Part shown: positions 9,771 to 18,802 of the stretch, one piece after another
Position numbering within the stretch: position 1 is the stretch's first letter
Layout: each line of letters begins with the position of its first letter
Source of the DNA: CAVPWP01 sp963709395
GTDB lineage: Bacteria; Pseudomonadota; Alphaproteobacteria; Rhodobacterales; Rhodobacteraceae
NCBI GenBank assembly: GCA_963709395.1
Contig: CAVPWP010000019.1
Location: 1 to 64,000, forward strand
Length of the DNA: 64,000 nucleotides
Reading direction: 5' to 3'
The notes under the pieces: model-generated
What the model saw: the letters and a program-made list of their open reading frames with translations, nothing else
Databases searched by the model: none
Told to the model about the DNA's origin: nothing
Translations under genes and position numbers: made by a program

Positions 9771-10740
9771 AAACGCCGAACCGCGCAGCCGAGACGGCGC
9801 GCCTTCGCTGCGCCGACTGTCGATCCTGTGGGAGGTTCCGGAACTCCGCCTGCTGATCGCGATCCTGATTGGCGTCGCCATCCTCGCGTTCCTTTCCGAT
9901 GCGTTCCTGACCGCCCGAAACCTGCGGTCGGTGCTGCTTGGGTTTTCCTTCGTCGGGATCGCCGCGGTCGGCCAACTCCTCGTGATCATTACCGGGCGCA
10001 TCGACCTGTCATGCGGCTCGGTCATGGGCCTCGCAGGCATGGTCTGCGCGCTGACTATGGTTGCGGGCATGAGCATGTGGCTTGCCATGGCGGCCGGCAT
10101 ACTGACGGGCGCCGCTGTGGGCGTCTTCAATGGTGTCTTCAGCGTTCGTTTCGGGATCACCTCATTCATCGTCACGCTGGGCACATTGCAGATCGCCCGT
10201 GGCATCACAGTCGGACTGACCGAGGGCGATACCGTCACGGGTTTCCCGGATCTCTTCTTGTTCCTCGGCTCGGGTCGGGTGGCGGGTGTGCCCGTTCCGG
10301 TTATCGTGCTTATCTTCATCGCGCTGAGTGTCGCGGCATTCCTCCGGTACACCGGGGCCGGTCGTGAACTCTACGCCATCGGGGGCAACGAATCCGCAGC
10401 GCGACTTGCAGGTGTTCCGGTCAAGAGGCTTCAGTACCTTGTCTTCATCGCGAGTGGCACGCTTGCCGGCCTCGCCGGAGTGCTCCTGACGGCGCGTCTG
10501 GGTGCGGCGGTCAGCAACGCTGCGGCGGGGTATGAACTGACCATCATCGCAGCGGTCGTGATCGGCGGAGCAAGCCTTGCCGGCGGCTTCGGGACGGCCT
10601 TCGGTGTGGTGCTCGGCGCGTTGCTCATCGCCTTCGTCAATAACGCCCTTGTTCTACTCACGGTGCCAACCTACTGGCAGCAAACCTTCATCGGTGCCGT
10701 GATCGTCGCTGCCGCACTCTTGGACCGTCTCAGGCGCTGA
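9757..10740 (+). CDS. Sugar ABC transporter permease (RbsC/MglC type)
   Basis: A 327-residue inner-membrane protein with about ten hydrophobic segments. It carries the BPD_transp_2 signatures: an early GRIDLSCGSVMGLAG segment (normally GGIDLSVG), then LGTLQIARG, then AIGGNESAARLAGVPV in the cytoplasmic coupling loop, and VVIGGASLAGGFGTAFG. The ATG at 9757 lies inside the end of the ATPase gene, giving translational coupling. It forms a homodimer that takes the sugar from the periplasmic binding protein encoded next. Cysteine replaces the usual valine in LSCG. Confidence 0.92.
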   Translation: MSLPENAEPRSRDGAPSLRRLSILWEVPELRLLIAILIGVAILAFLSDAFLTARNLRSVLLGFSFVGIAAVGQLLVIITGRIDLSCGSVMGLAGMVCALTMVAGMSMWLAMAAGILTGAAVGVFNGVFSVRFGITSFIVTLGTLQIARGITVGLTEGDTVTGFPDLFLFLGSGRVAGVPVPVIVLIFIALSVAAFLRYTGAGRELYAIGGNESAARLAGVPVKRLQYLVFIASGTLAGLAGVLLTARLGAAVSNAAAGYELTIIAAVVIGGASLAGGFGTAFGVVLGALLIAFVNNALVLLTVPTYWQQTFIGAVIVAAALLDRLRR

Positions 10741-10782
10741 GCGGCCACATCATCTCGACAAACATCGAAAGGGAGGAAAACC

Positions 10783-11775
10783 ATGACAAGATCAAAGGGA
10801 ATGAACCGCCGCGAACTGATCAAGGGCGGCATCACCGTAGCCATCGGTGGCACCACAGCCACCATGTTTCTACCGCGCAAGGCGCGCGCTCAAGGGGCAG
10901 TTTCACTCGCGTTTGTGCCCAAGGCGCTCAATAACCCCGTCTTCGAGATCACGCGAGCCGGTGCCGAGGATCGGGTGGCCGAGCTTGAGGGTGTGAGCTT
11001 CCGCTGGGTTGGACCAACTACCACTGACGCTGCGGCGCAATCCCAGATCATCGACGACCTCGTCGTGCAGGGCGTCGATGGCATCTGCCTCTCGGCCAAT
11101 GATCCGGCCGCGCTGATGCCCGCGATCAACCGCGCCATGAACGAAGGCGTTGCCGTGATCACCTGGGATGCTGACTCGCCCGACAGCCAGCGCCTGACAA
11201 ACGTTGCAATCGACCAAGAGGCAGCCGGCGCCATGGCCGGACAACAAATGGCCCAGCGGATCCAGTCCGGAAAGGTCGCCATCCTCACCGGCACGCCTGG
11301 CGCGCTCAACCTTGAACAGCGTCGCGACGGGTTCCTTCGCGGCATCGAAGGGACCGACCTCGAGGTTATTGCTACCGACCCCAACTTTGACGATGTCCAG
11401 CGCGCGGTTGAGATCGTTGAACAGCGGATCAATGCCACGCCCGACCTCGCCGGCTACTTCTTCGTCGGCATGTGGCCGTTCTTCGCGGACCTGGCGACCA
11501 TGCCGCAGTTGCGCGAGTTCGTGTCGAATGGCGGTATCTGCGTCTCGCTCGACGCGCTGAGCGGCGCCATCGCGGCCGTCGAACAGGGCTATTGCAACGT
11601 TCTGATCGGCTACTCCTGGTATGGTTTCGGGTCGACGGCCGTCGACGTCCTCGTCGACTACATCCGAAACGGCGTCGAGCCGGCCGATCCGCTCTACACC
11701 GATCTCTTCGTCGTCGACGAGAGCAACATCGCGGAATACGCCGCACTCGACCGGGAGACGGAAGGCAGATGGTGA
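10783..11775 (+). CDS. Periplasmic sugar-binding protein of the ABC importer, Tat-type signal
   Basis: A 330-residue periplasmic binding protein of the Peripla_BP_4 (ribose/galactose) fold. The N-terminus has a twin-arginine motif (MNRRELIKGG, arginines 9-10) before a hydrophobic stretch and ARAQG, so it is probably exported folded by Tat. The body shows family landmarks: FVPKALNNPVFEITRAGAED, DDLVVQGVDGICLSANDP, and ITWDADSPDSQR in the sugar-binding cleft. A strong ribosome site (AAAGGGAGG) lies before the ATG, which fits the high expression typical of binding proteins. The 42-base gap to the permease holds no clear terminator. The bound sugar is not predictable. Autoinducer-2 or rhamnose-like sugars are possible by family. 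Confidence 0.9.
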   Translation: MTRSKGMNRRELIKGGITVAIGGTTATMFLPRKARAQGAVSLAFVPKALNNPVFEITRAGAEDRVAELEGVSFRWVGPTTTDAAAQSQIIDDLVVQGVDGICLSANDPAALMPAINRAMNEGVAVITWDADSPDSQRLTNVAIDQEAAGAMAGQQMAQRIQSGKVAILTGTPGALNLEQRRDGFLRGIEGTDLEVIATDPNFDDVQRAVEIVEQRINATPDLAGYFFVGMWPFFADLATMPQLREFVSNGGICVSLDALSGAIAAVEQGYCNVLIGYSWYGFGSTAVDVLVDYIRNGVEPADPLYTDLFVVDESNIAEYAALDRETEGRW

Positions 11776-12149
11776 GTGGCATTCCGGCGAAGGACGCCTC
11801 GGCGCGCGACGTAGCCTGGTCCTACTGGACGGCGGAGATCGAGCGGGACGTCGAGAAGGTACTGGCGCACTACCACCCGGATGCGGTCTTCGTGCCGAAC
11901 GGGTTGATGCTAAGGGGTCATGACGAGATCCGCACCTTCTACGAGGACAGCTGTCGCCGGTTCCCTAAACTGGAAGTGGAGATCGTCCGCGAAAGCGGCG
12001 GCTCCCCTGTCACCGCGCTGGAGTGGAGCGCGGCGGTGACGGATCACAGCGGGAAACGCGTGCCCTTCGTCGGATTGAATCTCGTATCAGTCGAAGACGG
12101 CCGCTTCCGCGAGGTGCGCGCCTATTTCGATACGTCAGCCCTCCCCTGA
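11769..12149 (+). CDS. NTF2-like / SnoaL-like small protein
   Basis: A 126-residue protein of the NTF2-like fold: an N-terminal helix (AWSYWTAEIERDVEKVLAHY), then the strand-turn HPDAVFVPNG, then GHDEIRTFYED, and a C-terminal sheet strand ending in FREVRAYFDTSALP. It overlaps the binding-protein stop by seven bases, so it is co-translated with the transporter genes. Members of this fold act as isomerases, cyclases, dehydratases or ligand binders with few fixed residues. In this operon it could perform a mutarotase-, isomerase- or dehydratase-like step, but that is only a guess. Confidence 0.75.
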   Translation: MVSGIPAKDASARDVAWSYWTAEIERDVEKVLAHYHPDAVFVPNGLMLRGHDEIRTFYEDSCRRFPKLEVEIVRESGGSPVTALEWSAAVTDHSGKRVPFVGLNLVSVEDGRFREVRAYFDTSALP

Positions 12150-12202
12150 CGTTTGCCGGGGGCGTCTGTCCGATGCCCCCGGCAATGACAAAGGATCGAG
12201 AC

Positions 12203-13075
12203 ATGGAGTTCGAATGCGTTTCATCGGAGATCGGGGTGCTGCCCGAAGGTCCCATCTGGGACCACCGGATGAGTCGGCTTTATTGGGTCGACATCGAGCG
12301 GGGTCAACTCTGGTGCGCTCCGGACGGTGGGACGGCGTCGATCATTTGGTCGGATGACGACTATCTTTCCGGTGTCTGGCTCGCTCGGAACGGAGCGCTT
12401 GTCGTCGCAAGCGGGCAGGGTTTGCGCCGTCTTTCCATCGATGGCCGAGAACTGGGCGCCGTTCCGGGTGCGCCGGTTCTCGACACCCGGATGCGGTTCA
12501 ACGACGGGGCAGTCGATCCGCAAGGTCGCCTTGTTGTGGGTACGATGGGACGCGAGGAGGCGGATTTCGTGCAGCCGCTGGGCGTGCTCTACCGGCTGAC
12601 GGCCGAGGATGCGCACGAAGTCCTCGTCGAGGGGCTGACGATTTCCAACGGCGTCGGATGGTCGCGGGACGGACGGACGATGTACCTTGCCGATACGATC
12701 CGTCGCCGTATACTCGTCATTCCTTATGCGACCGCGCGCTGGCCGCTGACTGCGGACGACTGTGACGCGATCGATCTGGACGCGCTGCCCGACGGTCTGA
12801 CCGTCCGTGAAGACGGCGCCCTTGTCGTGGCGTGTATCACCTCGGGATGCCTGTCGATCCTGTCACCGGCAGGGGACCTCCTGGAAAAGGTCAGTCTTCC
12901 GGCGAGCTGCCCCACCGCTTGCTGCTTCGGCGGCCCGACGATGGACCGAGTGTTCATCACGACCTCCACGCATCTACTCGGCCCGGATCACGGAGAAGCC
13001 GAGGCCGGTAAAGTCTTAGCTATGAAGGGATTTGGACGGGGCCTCCGCGCGGTGGAATTCGGGGGCATGGGCTAA
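12203..13075 (+). CDS. SMP-30/gluconolactonase-family sugar lactonase
   Basis: A 290-residue six-bladed propeller enzyme that opens sugar-1,4- or 1,5-lactones in the cytosol using a divalent metal. Expected ligand regions are present: LPEGPIWD (Glu), RMRFNDGAVDPQGRLVVGTM (Asn/Asp), TISNGVGWSRDGRTMYLAD (Asn and Asp) and LPDGLTVREDGALVVA (Asp). The chosen ATG has AAAGGA seven bases upstream; an in-frame ATG at 12185 is possible. It should hydrolyse the lactone made by the dehydrogenase encoded at 7225-8265. Its stop overlaps the next ATG (TAATG). Confidence 0.88.
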   Translation: MEFECVSSEIGVLPEGPIWDHRMSRLYWVDIERGQLWCAPDGGTASIIWSDDDYLSGVWLARNGALVVASGQGLRRLSIDGRELGAVPGAPVLDTRMRFNDGAVDPQGRLVVGTMGREEADFVQPLGVLYRLTAEDAHEVLVEGLTISNGVGWSRDGRTMYLADTIRRRILVIPYATARWPLTADDCDAIDLDALPDGLTVREDGALVVACITSGCLSILSPAGDLLEKVSLPASCPTACCFGGPTMDRVFITTSTHLLGPDHGEAEAGKVLAMKGFGRGLRAVEFGGMG

Positions 13076-14043
13076 TGCCGGAGTTTCATGTTGTCGTCAC
13101 GGACCCGATCGGCGGCGATGCGAGCGCCCTGAGGGCGCCAATCGAGGAAGCCGGCGGGGCGCTGTTGACCCCAGAGGACGGGCCACTGCCCGATCTGGTT
13201 CCGCAGGCTGACGCGATCATCGCCAACCTCGTGCCAATAACCGCGGACCTCCTTGGCAATGCCGGGCGGTGCCGGATCGTTGCGCGCCTCGGTGTCGGCG
13301 TGGACTCGGTGGACGTCTCTGCCGCCACCAGGCACGGAATCTGGGTCACCAACGTGCCCCATTACTGCGCCGACGAGGTTGCAGAACATGCGCTTGCACT
13401 GATCCTCGGGCTCCAGCGTCGACTGCGCCGATCGCAGCAGGACCTTGAGGTCGGCACGTGGAACCAACTTGCCTATCGCGGGATCCACCGTGCTGCAGAT
13501 ACAACGCTTGGCATCGTCGGCCTCGGGCTGCTGGGCCGGGCGACCGCGCGGAAGGCTCTCGGCGTTGGCTATCGTGTCGTGGGGCATGATCCAGCCCTCT
13601 CCGAACCCGATGCGGTGCCCGGTGTGCGCCTTCTGGGGTTGGATGGCCTACTGGCCGGGTCCGACATCGTCTCCCTGCATTTGCCGCTGCAGAACGCCAC
13701 CCGGCACTTGATCGATGCAACACGCATCGCGCGGATGAAGCCGGGCGCCATTCTCGTCAATGTATCGAGGGGCGGGCTGGTCGATGAACGCGCCCTTCTG
13801 GCGGCCCTGGAGGACGGGCATCTCGGTGGCGCCGGGCTCGACGCATTCGAGGAGGAACCACTGCCTTCCAATGCAAGCCTGCACGGCCGTCCGGATGTGA
13901 TGCTCACGCCGCATATCGCGTTCCTGTCCGAAGAATCCTTGGTTTCCCTTCAGAGACAGGCCGCGGACGAGGTCGTTCGGGTGACGTCCGGCCAAAGACC
14001 ACTGAATCCGGTGAACGAGGTGACAAGGCGTGAAACGATTTGA
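13075..14043 (+). CDS. D-isomer-specific 2-hydroxyacid dehydrogenase
   Basis: A 322-residue NAD(P)-dependent dehydrogenase. The nucleotide site is LGIVGLGLLGRATA (residues 145-158). The catalytic triad is visible as Arg232 in NVSRGGLVDE, Glu260 or 261 in DAFEEEPLP, and His280 in TPHIAFLSEES. It interconverts a 2-keto acid and a D-2-hydroxy acid, or oxidises a sugar acid. It is coupled to the lactonase by TAATG and to the following SDR by a 14-base overlap. A role in a sugar-acid branch of the operon's pathway is likely, substrate unknown. Confidence 0.88.
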   Translation: MPEFHVVVTDPIGGDASALRAPIEEAGGALLTPEDGPLPDLVPQADAIIANLVPITADLLGNAGRCRIVARLGVGVDSVDVSAATRHGIWVTNVPHYCADEVAEHALALILGLQRRLRRSQQDLEVGTWNQLAYRGIHRAADTTLGIVGLGLLGRATARKALGVGYRVVGHDPALSEPDAVPGVRLLGLDGLLAGSDIVSLHLPLQNATRHLIDATRIARMKPGAILVNVSRGGLVDERALLAALEDGHLGGAGLDAFEEEPLPSNASLHGRPDVMLTPHIAFLSEESLVSLQRQAADEVVRVTSGQRPLNPVNEVTRRETI

Positions 14044-14773
14044 GAACAAGAGGATTGTCGTGACGGGTGCCGCCGCGGGGATAGGGCTGGAGGCGGTCCG
14101 CGGGTTTGCTGCCGAGGGTGGGGCCGTTCTGGCCATCGACAGAGACGAGGATACGCTGGAGCGGGCGCTGGCCAGGGTGACGGGCAGCGTGACGCCGGCT
14201 CCCCTGGATGTGACAGACGAAGATGCGGTGACCGCGGTCCTCGCCGCACTGCCGCGCATCGATATCCTCTTTAACTGCGCAGGGATCGTCGCCAATGGAA
14301 GCTTGCTGGAAACCTCGCGCGCGGATTGGGACCAGTCGTTCCTCGTTAACGTGACGGGCGGGTTTATTCTGGCGAAGGCGGCTCTTCCGAAGATGCTGTC
14401 GGCAGGCGGTGGCGTCATACTGAACATGGCGTCGATCGTCTCGAGCGAGAAGGGGCTGCCCAACCGCTTCGCCTACGGAGCCTCGAAGGCGGCCGTTATA
14501 GGCATGACGAAGTCCATCGCGGCCGACTACGTGACCCGCGGAGTCCGCTGCAATGCTATCTGCCCGGGTACCGTCGATACCCCGTCGCTGCGGAAGCGTC
14601 TTGCGGATACGGGCGACTACGACGCCGCGATGACGGCCTTCGTCGCGCGGCAGCCGATGGGACGCCTGGCCCGCGCCGAAGAGATCGCCGGCCTGGTGCT
14701 CTATCTCGCCTCCGACTCCGCGGCATTCATGACCGGTCAGGCCGTCGCGATCGACGGTGGCATCTCGATCTGA
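14030..14773 (+). CDS. SDR-family oxidoreductase, possibly 2-keto-3-deoxy-sugar-acid dehydrogenase
   Basis: A 247-residue classical short-chain dehydrogenase with the cofactor motif TGAAAGIG (12-19), the NCAG motif at 82-85, catalytic Ser135 (NMASIVS) and Tyr149-x3-Lys153 (YGASK). I use the GTG at 14030, preceded by GACAAGG. In known non-phosphorylating L-fucose and L-rhamnose pathways, an SDR that oxidises the 2-keto-3-deoxy acid is encoded beside an FAH-family diketo-acid hydrolase. The same pair occurs here because the next gene is the start of an FAH hydrolase. That analogy supports the suggested role but does not prove the sugar. Confidence 0.85.
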   Translation: MKRFENKRIVVTGAAAGIGLEAVRGFAAEGGAVLAIDRDEDTLERALARVTGSVTPAPLDVTDEDAVTAVLAALPRIDILFNCAGIVANGSLLETSRADWDQSFLVNVTGGFILAKAALPKMLSAGGGVILNMASIVSSEKGLPNRFAYGASKAAVIGMTKSIAADYVTRGVRCNAICPGTVDTPSLRKRLADTGDYDAAMTAFVARQPMGRLARAEEIAGLVLYLASDSAAFMTGQAVAIDGGISI

Positions 14774-14786
14774 AAGGAACTACTCG

Positions 14787-14963
14787 ATGAAACTCGCCCG
14801 AGTTGGGGCCGCCGGCGCCGAGAGACTGGCCGCAGTGGACGCAGACGGCGCCTATCGCGACATCTGGACCGCCTTCGCGGAACTGACGCCTGCGCTTCGC
14901 GCCGATCCCGCGCCGCTGGCGTCGCTGGACCTCGCCACCCTCCCGGTTGTGGTGTGGGCGTGA
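14787..14963 (+). pseudogene. Truncated FAH-family hydrolase (2,4-diketo-3-deoxy-acid hydrolase type)
   Basis: Only the N-terminal cap of a fumarylacetoacetate-hydrolase-family enzyme remains: 58 residues beginning MKLARVGAAGAERLAAVDAD and containing LASLDLATLPVV. These enzymes normally run to about 280 residues and carry their metal-binding and catalytic residues in the missing part, so this product cannot be active. The frame stops at 14961-14963, a few codons after family similarity ends. It is the last gene of the sugar operon, with the start 13 bases after the SDR stop. The break marks a recombination junction with the integrase-bearing DNA to the right. Confidence 0.75.
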
Positions 14964-15017
14964 GCAGACCTTCGTGTTCCGCGCGGCGAAGGTCGGTCCA
15001 CCGCCCGACTTGCTCGT

Positions 15018-15281
15018 TCATCTGACGCGCAGCGAACGCTTTTGGGCGAGCAGAGTCCAGTCAGGCGCGGCCATGTCTTCGCACTGGGCCATGGCTTCGG
15101 CAAGACCTCCGCTGCCGTCCACTCCTAACCAGGCGTCGGTGCCACATTCGAGTATCAATCGGTTAGGAATGGATGGAGGTGGGGTCTCGAGCGAAGCGAG
15201 AAGCGCGTCCCAGTTCACATCAAGTTCGTCGGCATCATCCCAATCGAGAAGGAAGTCTCGGCCAAGCTCGCTCGATCGCAT
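15018..15281 (-). CDS. Unrecognised acidic protein or fragment
   Basis: From the ATG at 15281 this minus-strand frame encodes 87 residues, including RDFLLDWDDADELDVNWDAL, then IPNRLILECGTDAWLGVDG and PDWTLLAQKRSLRVR. Composition is protein-like, rich in D, E, L and W, unlike the arginine-rich antisense frames elsewhere. The frame stays open further upstream (FYEAAPSVVDGQLAVAP) without a good start codon, so this may be the end of a broken gene or the real start may be further right. No family recognised. It lies in the accessory DNA between the truncated hydrolase and the integrase module. Confidence 0.3.
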   Translation of the reverse strand: MRSSELGRDFLLDWDDADELDVNWDALLASLETPPPSIPNRLILECGTDAWLGVDGSGGLAEAMAQCEDMAAPDWTLLAQKRSLRVR

Positions 15282-15470
15282 CAGGATGCGCGCAATGGCA
15301 CCTTGAGTTCGTCGGGATCGACAAGATGCTGCAGGAGCTACCGCAAGCTGACCATCAACAACCGACGGCGCAGCCTCGTAGAATTTCAAATTGAAACATT
15401 CATCACATCTTTTTCCGCGCTTTGTTGAACGATCCGTTCTTCCGGGGAGACGACACAACCCGGTTCTACA

Positions 15471-15668
15471 ATGCCCGCTCCTCGCCTCACCAAAGCTTCT
15501 GTCTCGAACACCATTTCCGCAGCGCAGGCCGCCGGTCTGTCTATCGCGGCCATAAGGGTTGCGCCTGACGGCACCCTGACTCTCGACATCGCGGAATCGG
15601 AATTGAATACTCCTCCAACGTCCGAGGTGGGTAAGGTTCCGAAGAAGTGGGGTGAGGGTAGACAATGA
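15471..15668 (+). CDS. Small protein coupled to the integrase (excisionase-like position)
   Basis: A 65-residue protein whose stop overlaps the integrase start by four bases (ATGA), so the two are translated together. It reads KASVSNTISAAQAAGLSIAA, then IRVAPDGTLTLDI. This pattern, an amphipathic helix followed by a strand ending in APDGTLTL, is one I associate with short ORFs in front of alphaproteobacterial phage-type integrases. It could help integrase or direct excision, but no DNA-binding motif is obvious. There is nothing convincing between 15282 and 15470. Confidence 0.6.
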   Translation: MPAPRLTKASVSNTISAAQAAGLSIAAIRVAPDGTLTLDIAESELNTPPTSEVGKVPKKWGEGRQ

Positions 15669-16885
15669 GACACCGTTTCCCAGGTCTCCTGCGAGACACG
15701 ACCGCTGCTGGTACGTTGCGTTGGAGGGTCCGAAAGGAAGGCGAGTCGAACAAGAAGATCCCGATCCCATGCGGCCCCGGTGAGCCTGGGTTTCATGAGC
15801 ATTACTACGCGGCGCGCGCCGGCGAGAAGCTTGAGATCATCAAGCCGAAGGCGCCAAAGAAGGGCACACTTGACGAACTGTGCGACCGGTTTCTCGCTTG
15901 GATGGAGGGCCGGGTCGCTTCAGGGGATCTGTCGCCGCTTACACTGTCAAATCGCCGCACCGGCCTCAAGCAGGCGCGAGAGGTTCTGGACCCTGACGGC
16001 GATCGCATGGGCGCACTCGACGCAGACCTTCCGTCCGAGGCCTTCGTGCACATCCTCGACACGTTCGGCGGCCGATCCGGTGCCGCGCACACATGCCTGA
16101 AAGCACTCCGCGCGGCATACACGTGGGGAGAGGATCGAGGCTTCCCCAAGAACAGCCCCGTCTTTCGGGTGAAATCCGGATACAAGCAAGGCGATGGGGC
16201 AACACCATGGTCCGGCGAGGACGTGGCGCGATACCTCAGCCGACATCCGGCCGGCTCTATGGCAAGGCTCTGGTTCTGCCTTGCCTACGCCACCGGCGGC
16301 CGGATCGGTGACTCTCCTCGCCTGGGCGCCAAGAACGAAGTCGTGCGCGACGGCGTCCGGCATGTCGAATGGCAGCCGGGCAAGAAGGGGAGCGCCTTCG
16401 TCTCGGTGCCTATGCATGGTATGCTCAAGGAGGAGCTGAAGAACCACAAGCCCCGAGACACCTATCTTGTGACGGAGTACGGAAGGCCCTTCGCATCCTC
16501 CGGAAGTCTCGACAACCGAGTCCGGAAATGGATCGTGGCTGCCGGCCTTGTCGACTCTGAAGGCAAAGTGGCTCGGTCTCAGCACGGGATCCGGAAGGGC
16601 GTCGCGGAACTCATGGCCGAAGCCGGAGCGACCGAGTATGAACTCATGGCTACGTTCGGCTGGACAGAGACCAAAACCGCGTCAGTCTACACCAAGAAAG
16701 CCGATCGTCGGAAGGGCGCCGCGTCCGCTGCCGCCCGTCGCTCTGCCGCTGAAAGTGGACCACGCCTAACCGGCCGTGGTCCAGATGAGGCGAAAAAGTC
16801 AATAAAGTCAGATGGGTTTGTGGAACATTGGCAGCCCGTAGGGGAATCGAACCCCTCTTTCCAGGTTGAAAACCTGGCGTCCTAA
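15665..16885 (+). CDS. Tyrosine recombinase / integrase of a tRNA-Glu island
   Basis: A 406-residue phage-type site-specific recombinase. A SAM-like N-terminal core-binding domain occupies about 65-165. The catalytic domain keeps the full set of residues: Arg213 (GGRIGD), His307-x2-Arg310 (SQHGIRK), Trp333 (FGWTE) and the Tyr342 nucleophile (SVYTKKA). It therefore looks active. The last 18 codons and the stop lie inside the tRNA-Glu gene, read on the opposite strand, so the attachment site supplies the end of the protein. This places the integrase at the tRNA-proximal edge of an element that extends leftwards. The small gene before it overlaps its start. Confidence 0.93.
   Translation: MRHRFPGLLRDTTAAGTLRWRVRKEGESNKKIPIPCGPGEPGFHEHYYAARAGEKLEIIKPKAPKKGTLDELCDRFLAWMEGRVASGDLSPLTLSNRRTGLKQAREVLDPDGDRMGALDADLPSEAFVHILDTFGGRSGAAHTCLKALRAAYTWGEDRGFPKNSPVFRVKSGYKQGDGATPWSGEDVARYLSRHPAGSMARLWFCLAYATGGRIGDSPRLGAKNEVVRDGVRHVEWQPGKKGSAFVSVPMHGMLKEELKNHKPRDTYLVTEYGRPFASSGSLDNRVRKWIVAAGLVDSEGKVARSQHGIRKGVAELMAEAGATEYELMATFGWTETKTASVYTKKADRRKGAASAAARRSAAESGPRLTGRGPDEAKKSIKSDGFVEHWQPVGESNPSFQVENLAS
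16829..16885. other. Probable attachment site core (attL/attR) in the 3' half of tRNA-Glu
   Basis: The integrase frame runs through the T arm, variable loop and anticodon arm of the tRNA and stops at 16885. Tyrosine integrases of this type recombine within the 3' part of a tRNA gene and leave a direct repeat at the far end of the element. I searched by eye for a second copy of the T-arm sequence in the window and found none. The exact crossover and the partner site are therefore unknown. Confidence 0.55.
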
Positions 16886-16903
16886 CCGATAGACGAACGG
16901 GCC
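16829..16903 (-). tRNA. tRNA-Glu (anticodon TTC)
   Basis: Read on the minus strand, the 75-nt gene folds as a full cloverleaf. The acceptor arm is GGCCCGT with ACGGGCT. The anticodon stem is CCAGG/CCTGG around the loop TTTTCAA, giving anticodon TTC. The T arm is AGGGG/CCCCT around TTCGATT, followed by discriminator G and an encoded CCA (16829-16831). The gene is intact, so integration of the neighbouring element has rebuilt it. Confidence 0.96.
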
Positions 16904-16970
16904 AGACCGTCGGTGTCGCGCTATCTAGGCAAAGCCCGCGCGGAGGGCAAGCGGAATTTCGCGCCGCGGT

Positions 16971-18734
<1,764 letters not shown>

Positions 18735-18802
18735 AAGGCCCTCATCGTCCGTGGAGTGCGGCAACCCCTCGTTGCGCGCAGCGGTTTCGGCAAGCGGGGC
18801 GC

